A stretch of DNA of 10,596 nucleotides from Temnopleurus reevesii. Taxonomy: Eukaryota > Echinodermata > Echinoidea > Temnopleuroida > Temnopleuridae. The position numbers and the translations under genes are program-made. The stretch lies in NCBI GenBank assembly GCA_036244855.1, contig BQKZ01004881.1, forward strand, positions 30,827-41,422. Direction: 5' to 3'. Of this stretch, positions 8,643-10,596 are shown in pieces (the stretch's first letter is position 1; the number at the start of each line of letters is the position of its first letter). Under the pieces are notes generated by a model. The model made no database searches and was not told where the DNA came from. It was given only the letters and a program-made list of their open reading frames with translations.

Positions 8643-8700
8643 GCTGAATATAGAAAAAAACGGAAAGCTGTGGTTAGGAGATCCTCTGCTGCGCCCCAAC
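8643..8700 (+). repeat. Interspersed direct repeat, copy 1
   Basis: GCTGAATATAGAAA to GGTTAGGAGATCCTCTGCTG and CGCCCCAAC. A near-identical copy lies at 8996-9054 in the same orientation, 353 bp downstream, with only a few substitutions and one-base indels. It is not coding; the minus-strand frame across it is not a recognisable protein. Confidence 0.8.
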
Positions 8701-8956
8701 GGATCTCAAATCTAAGGGATAGGTGAGGTGAGGAGGACCCTGGACACTTCCCCATTAATGAGTGGATACCCTCTTAATTTATATTCAAAGTGGTTGTATT
8801 GCAACCAAGATGTGGCACTTGCAAATACATGATTTCTACTGCCATTTGCTTGAGAACTGGACGGTGGCAAAGGCAGTAGCCGTCCCCAAAATGTGCAGTG
8901 CAAGATATTGTTCAGCGCTACAAGCTCCAGTGCTTGATGATTGATAATATTATGAG

Positions 8957-9003
8957 TATTCAGCATAATAATAATAATAATAATAACACTTATATGCTGA
9001 ATA
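8957..9003. repeat. ATA trinucleotide microsatellite inside an 11-bp perfect inverted repeat
   Basis: TATTCAGCATA (8957-8967) and TATGCTGAATA (8993-9003) are exact reverse complements and enclose a run of about seven ATA units (8965-8986). The right arm is also the start of the repeat copy at 8996-9054. Confidence 0.8.
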
Positions 9004-9054
9004 TAGAAAGGAAAGGAGAGCTGCGGTTAGGAGATCCTCTGCTACACCCCGAAC
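8996..9054 (+). repeat. Interspersed direct repeat, copy 2
   Basis: GCTGAATATAGAAAGG to GCGGTTAGGAGATCCTCTGC and ACCCCGAAC, the partner of 8643-8700. Here it is followed within 6 bp by the GTGAAACACCGCCC module (9060-9103), which does not follow copy 1, so the two repeats combine in a modular way. Confidence 0.8.
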
Positions 9055-9059
9055 TGTTA

Positions 9060-9103
9060 CCAGTCATTCTTAAAGTCTTTTATATCTTGGTGAAACACCG
9101 CCC
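9060..9103 (-). repeat. Interspersed repeat module, copy 2
   Basis: CCAGTCATTCTTAAAGTC followed by CTTGGTGAAACACCGCCC. It matches 2149-2204 at both ends with a shorter middle. Its CTTGGTGAAACACC end also matches the reverse complement of array unit A at 490-507, so three contexts in this window carry the same family. Confidence 0.75.
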
Positions 9104-9374
9104 TGTTTTTTTTTCTCATGAAGTATCAAGTGACAAGGATTGATTCATTGATTGCTTAAGGTTTAACAAAACTATCAACACAATGTGTCATATAAGTGTC
9201 AAGCTTATAGAAAGGATATATATATATTAAGGAGTTTGAAAAAAGAATTATGGTAACTACTCTCCCCGGAAAAATTCCCTGCTTTTTTAAAAGAGGGACA
9301 CAGGTTCTTTTTGTTGCTCTCATTCACACAGGACTAATAAAGTGACAAGGAAGTAAAAAGATGGAAAGTCCTAC
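9104..9374. other. DDRGK1 intron 3' of the last recognised exon; no further exon seen
   Basis: On the minus strand this is intron sequence beginning at the GTAGGAC donor of the 9375-9470 exon. It holds a TA dinucleotide run near 9219-9228 and no recognisable coding segment. Confidence 0.6.
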
Positions 9375-9470
9375 CTGCGTTCTGATGTTAAACTGAGCTG
9401 CCAAATCTTCCAGTAAGACAACCTTCATATTTTTAATGTAATTGATGAATTCTTCAAGCAGAGACTGAGA
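9375..9470 (-). CDS. DDRGK1: DDRGK1 (UFBP1) internal exon, start of the winged-helix (PCI-like) domain
   Basis: This 96-bp internal exon gives 32 codons in phase 0. The acceptor is a pyrimidine-rich tract ending TTTGAACAG before TCTCAG, and the donor is CAG before GTAGGAC. The product starts SQSLLEEF and continues [17 protein letters not shown] and AQFNIRTQ. This is the most diagnostic piece in the window. Animal DDRGK1 proteins carry an almost identical [15 protein letters not shown]....LRTQ segment at the start of the C-terminal winged-helix-like domain, which contacts the UFM1 ligase UFL1. Family members continue for roughly 70 more residues through the DDRGK motif, so the protein is incomplete here. 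The previous exon (9889-10011) splices on without a frame change. Human has MTEEQSQSFL where the splice of these two exons gives LTETESQSLL, with the same spacing. I found no stop, frameshift or missing splice signal, so this looks like a functional gene rather than a retrocopy; the intron also rules out a processed copy. Confidence 0.93.
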
Positions 9471-9888
9471 CTGTTCAAAGAAAAAAAGAAAATAATAAAC
9501 TAGTTGAACAAATTTCTTTTTCATATTTTCATTCAAATCATGTGTGGTTAGCTATATTGTGCAGCTAAAAATATTCTGATGTAACACAAGAAAAAAAAAA
9601 CTCAATCAAGATAATCAGGAGAGTGCTACTGTATCATATCCTATGTAACATATAAGTGAAAACATTATCTAGTATGACAAAAGGAAAGGACTAAGGACTT
9701 AACCTTACCGAGCAATTCACAATCTTTGGAACGAAACAAATTCTAGATTTGAAATGAACATTTAATAAATATGGTTTTACAATACATTCAATATTATTCT
9801 ACCAAAGAATATTAAGAGAATTTCTTATCAATATAATAACTTGATTGCAAGTAATTGTTTCCTTCCATTTTCTCCTCAATATACTTAC
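9471..9888 (-). other. DDRGK1: DDRGK1 intron (418 bp)
   Basis: This is the GT-AG intron between the two recognised exons. On the minus strand it begins GTAAGTAT and ends with a long T-rich tract and TTTGAACAG. It is phase 0 and AT-rich with short A runs. I see no other gene or element inside it. Confidence 0.88.
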
Positions 9889-10011
9889 TTCTGTTTCTGT
9901 AAGGACTTGTGTGTTGCCTTCTTCTTCAACTATAAAACTTTCCTTCATTTTCAGGTAATCTTCATAAGCTTTCTTCTCCTCTTCCTCTTTCTTCAGCCTT
10001 TCTTCCTCTTC
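9889..10011 (-). CDS. DDRGK1: DDRGK1 (UFBP1) internal exon, coiled-coil segment
   Basis: This 123-bp internal exon reads as 41 codons in one open frame on the minus strand. The acceptor is TTTTCTAG before GAAGAGG and the donor is GTAAGTAT (plus-strand ATACTTAC at 9881-9888). The product begins with a Glu/Lys-rich stretch (EEEERLKKEEEEKK), followed by AYEDYLKMKESFIVEEEG and VLTETE. From knowledge of the family, this matches the end of the charged coiled coil of DDRGK1, where animal orthologues carry a similar YLKLKEAFVVEEEG-type segment before the C-terminal domain. DDRGK1 is an ER-membrane adaptor. With UFL1 it forms the ligase complex that attaches UFM1 to targets such as ribosomal protein RPL26, and it acts in ER quality control and ER-phagy. 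The N-terminal membrane anchor and most of the coiled coil must lie beyond the right edge. The exon is in phase 0 at both ends and joins in frame to the exon at 9375-9470. The long plus-strand open frame across it is its antisense shadow. Identification is from remembered similarity only. Confidence 0.88.
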
Positions 10012-10509
10012 CTAGAAAATAATATAAAACAGAACATCAATAAATCAATACTTTGTTTTAATTTCACACATACGATACACAGACCTCTCTACCCATATAA
10101 CTAGAAAAGAGGAAATAAACTAGGTTTCCCACAAGACTGTGTAGTAGAATTATCAAGAAAATTAGGAAACCTATTTAGAAATGGTCTTGAAATTCTCTCA
10201 AAATAGGCATAAATTATTATTCTTTCCTCAAAATTGCTAATGGTTGGGAGGTCTGTATATCTTTCTTTAGATATCATTGTCTCAAATAGGAGTTTGAATC
10301 TTTCTTAATTTTGAAATATGCTTTAATACACAAATCAGAATGGGATCACAGTGCAATATCCATTGGTTTGACAGTAACAGTGATAAAAAGTAACCAAATA
10401 ATTCTGACTTGCACTAAATCGATTTATATATTTGATTTTTGAACACACCCATATGATTTGATGTAAAACCATATACATTTATATTATATTGGATGGCAAT
10501 GAATGGGAT
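10012..10509 (-). other. DDRGK1 upstream intron, partial
   Basis: This sequence lies upstream of the acceptor of the 9889-10011 exon in the sense of the minus-strand gene. It is AT-rich intronic DNA. The plus strand shows no C/T-rich block that would encode more of the Glu/Lys-rich coiled coil, so the preceding exon lies beyond the right edge. A minor 9-bp inverted repeat (TAGGTTTCC at 10121-10129, GGAAACCTA at 10165-10173) is probably chance. Confidence 0.6.
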
Positions 10510-10596
10510 ACCAGGGAATATTGCACGAGTTAGGGCAATATTGCACGAATCGAAGATGAGTGCAATATTGGCCCTAACGAGTGCAATATTCCCGGT
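10510..10596. repeat. Palindromic element of GTGCAATATT motifs, cut by the window edge
   Basis: The last 87 bases form a near-perfect palindrome. The left half starts ACCAGGGAATATTGCAC and the right half ends GTGCAATATTCCCGGT. Each half contains the block TTAGGGC(C)AATATTGCAC, so the GTGCAATATT motif occurs four times, two per orientation. The arms differ mainly by two one-base indels and two GA/TC dinucleotide swaps. The centre is around CGAAG. It may continue past the edge. It resembles short foldback repeats common in marine invertebrate genomes, but that link is from memory. It lies in a DDRGK1 intron on the inferred gene model. Confidence 0.8.

Noticed and set aside
8546..8966. Two overlapping minus-strand frames of 69 and 84 codons as candidates for the missing DDRGK1 C terminus
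   Set aside because: Neither contains the DDRGK motif or the surrounding hydrophobic pattern, and they cross the interspersed repeat at 8643-8700.
9841..10104. 87-codon plus-strand frame, Phe/Leu-rich
   Set aside because: It is antisense to the Glu/Lys-rich DDRGK1 exon at 9889-10011, whose GAA/GAG/AAG codons read as Phe/Leu/Ser codons on the other strand.

Overview
This is a eukaryotic nuclear window, AT-rich, intron-dominated and full of repeats, with no bacterial-type gene organisation. The one gene I can identify is a metazoan DDRGK1 (UFBP1, UFM1-binding protein 1) on the minus strand near the right end. Two exons are visible, each with consensus splice sites. Recurrent TACATGTA motifs, foldback elements and a repeat family carrying GTGAAACACC(A/G)CCC suggest a marine deuterostome, most likely an echinoderm such as a sea urchin or sea star. 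The species cannot be fixed from the window, and the echinoderm call rests partly on memory of similar repeats.

Layout, left to right. Positions 193-2002 hold a tandem array of about 0.53 kb units (four copies, the last two partial). It is interrupted at 1558-1751 by unrelated sequence that starts at an undetermined base (N). Positions 2149-2204 hold one copy of an interspersed repeat that recurs at 9060-9103. Positions 2205-3018 are AT-rich with nothing recognisable. Positions 3040-3180 are a more GC-rich block with a DR2-type nuclear-receptor-like site. Positions 3213-3801 are a degenerate tandem array of about 95-133 bp monomers, apparently with a three-monomer higher-order period. A perfect 12-bp hairpin lies at 4013-4051. 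An unassigned 112-codon open frame lies at 4479-4817 on the minus strand. A foldback (MITE-like) element lies at 5343-5528, a T19G12 run at 6211-6241, and a second MITE-like element with probable TA flanks at 8003-8138. Two copies of a 58-bp repeat lie at 8643-8700 and 8996-9054, with a trinucleotide microsatellite inside a perfect inverted repeat. The DDRGK1 exons lie at 9375-9470 and 9889-10011. The window ends in a palindrome built from GTGCAATATT motifs (10510-10596).

The two exons encode the end of the acidic/lysine-rich coiled coil and the start of the C-terminal winged-helix-like domain of DDRGK1. The 5' exons should lie beyond the right edge. The 3' exons, including the one with the Asp-Asp-Arg-Gly-Lys motif, should lie to the left, but I could not find them by eye in the remaining 9.4 kb. 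Either the next intron is very long and repeat-filled, or the assembly is imperfect here. I see no novel multi-gene system. The points worth a second look are repeat architecture, the array junction, and the missing DDRGK1 3' exons.
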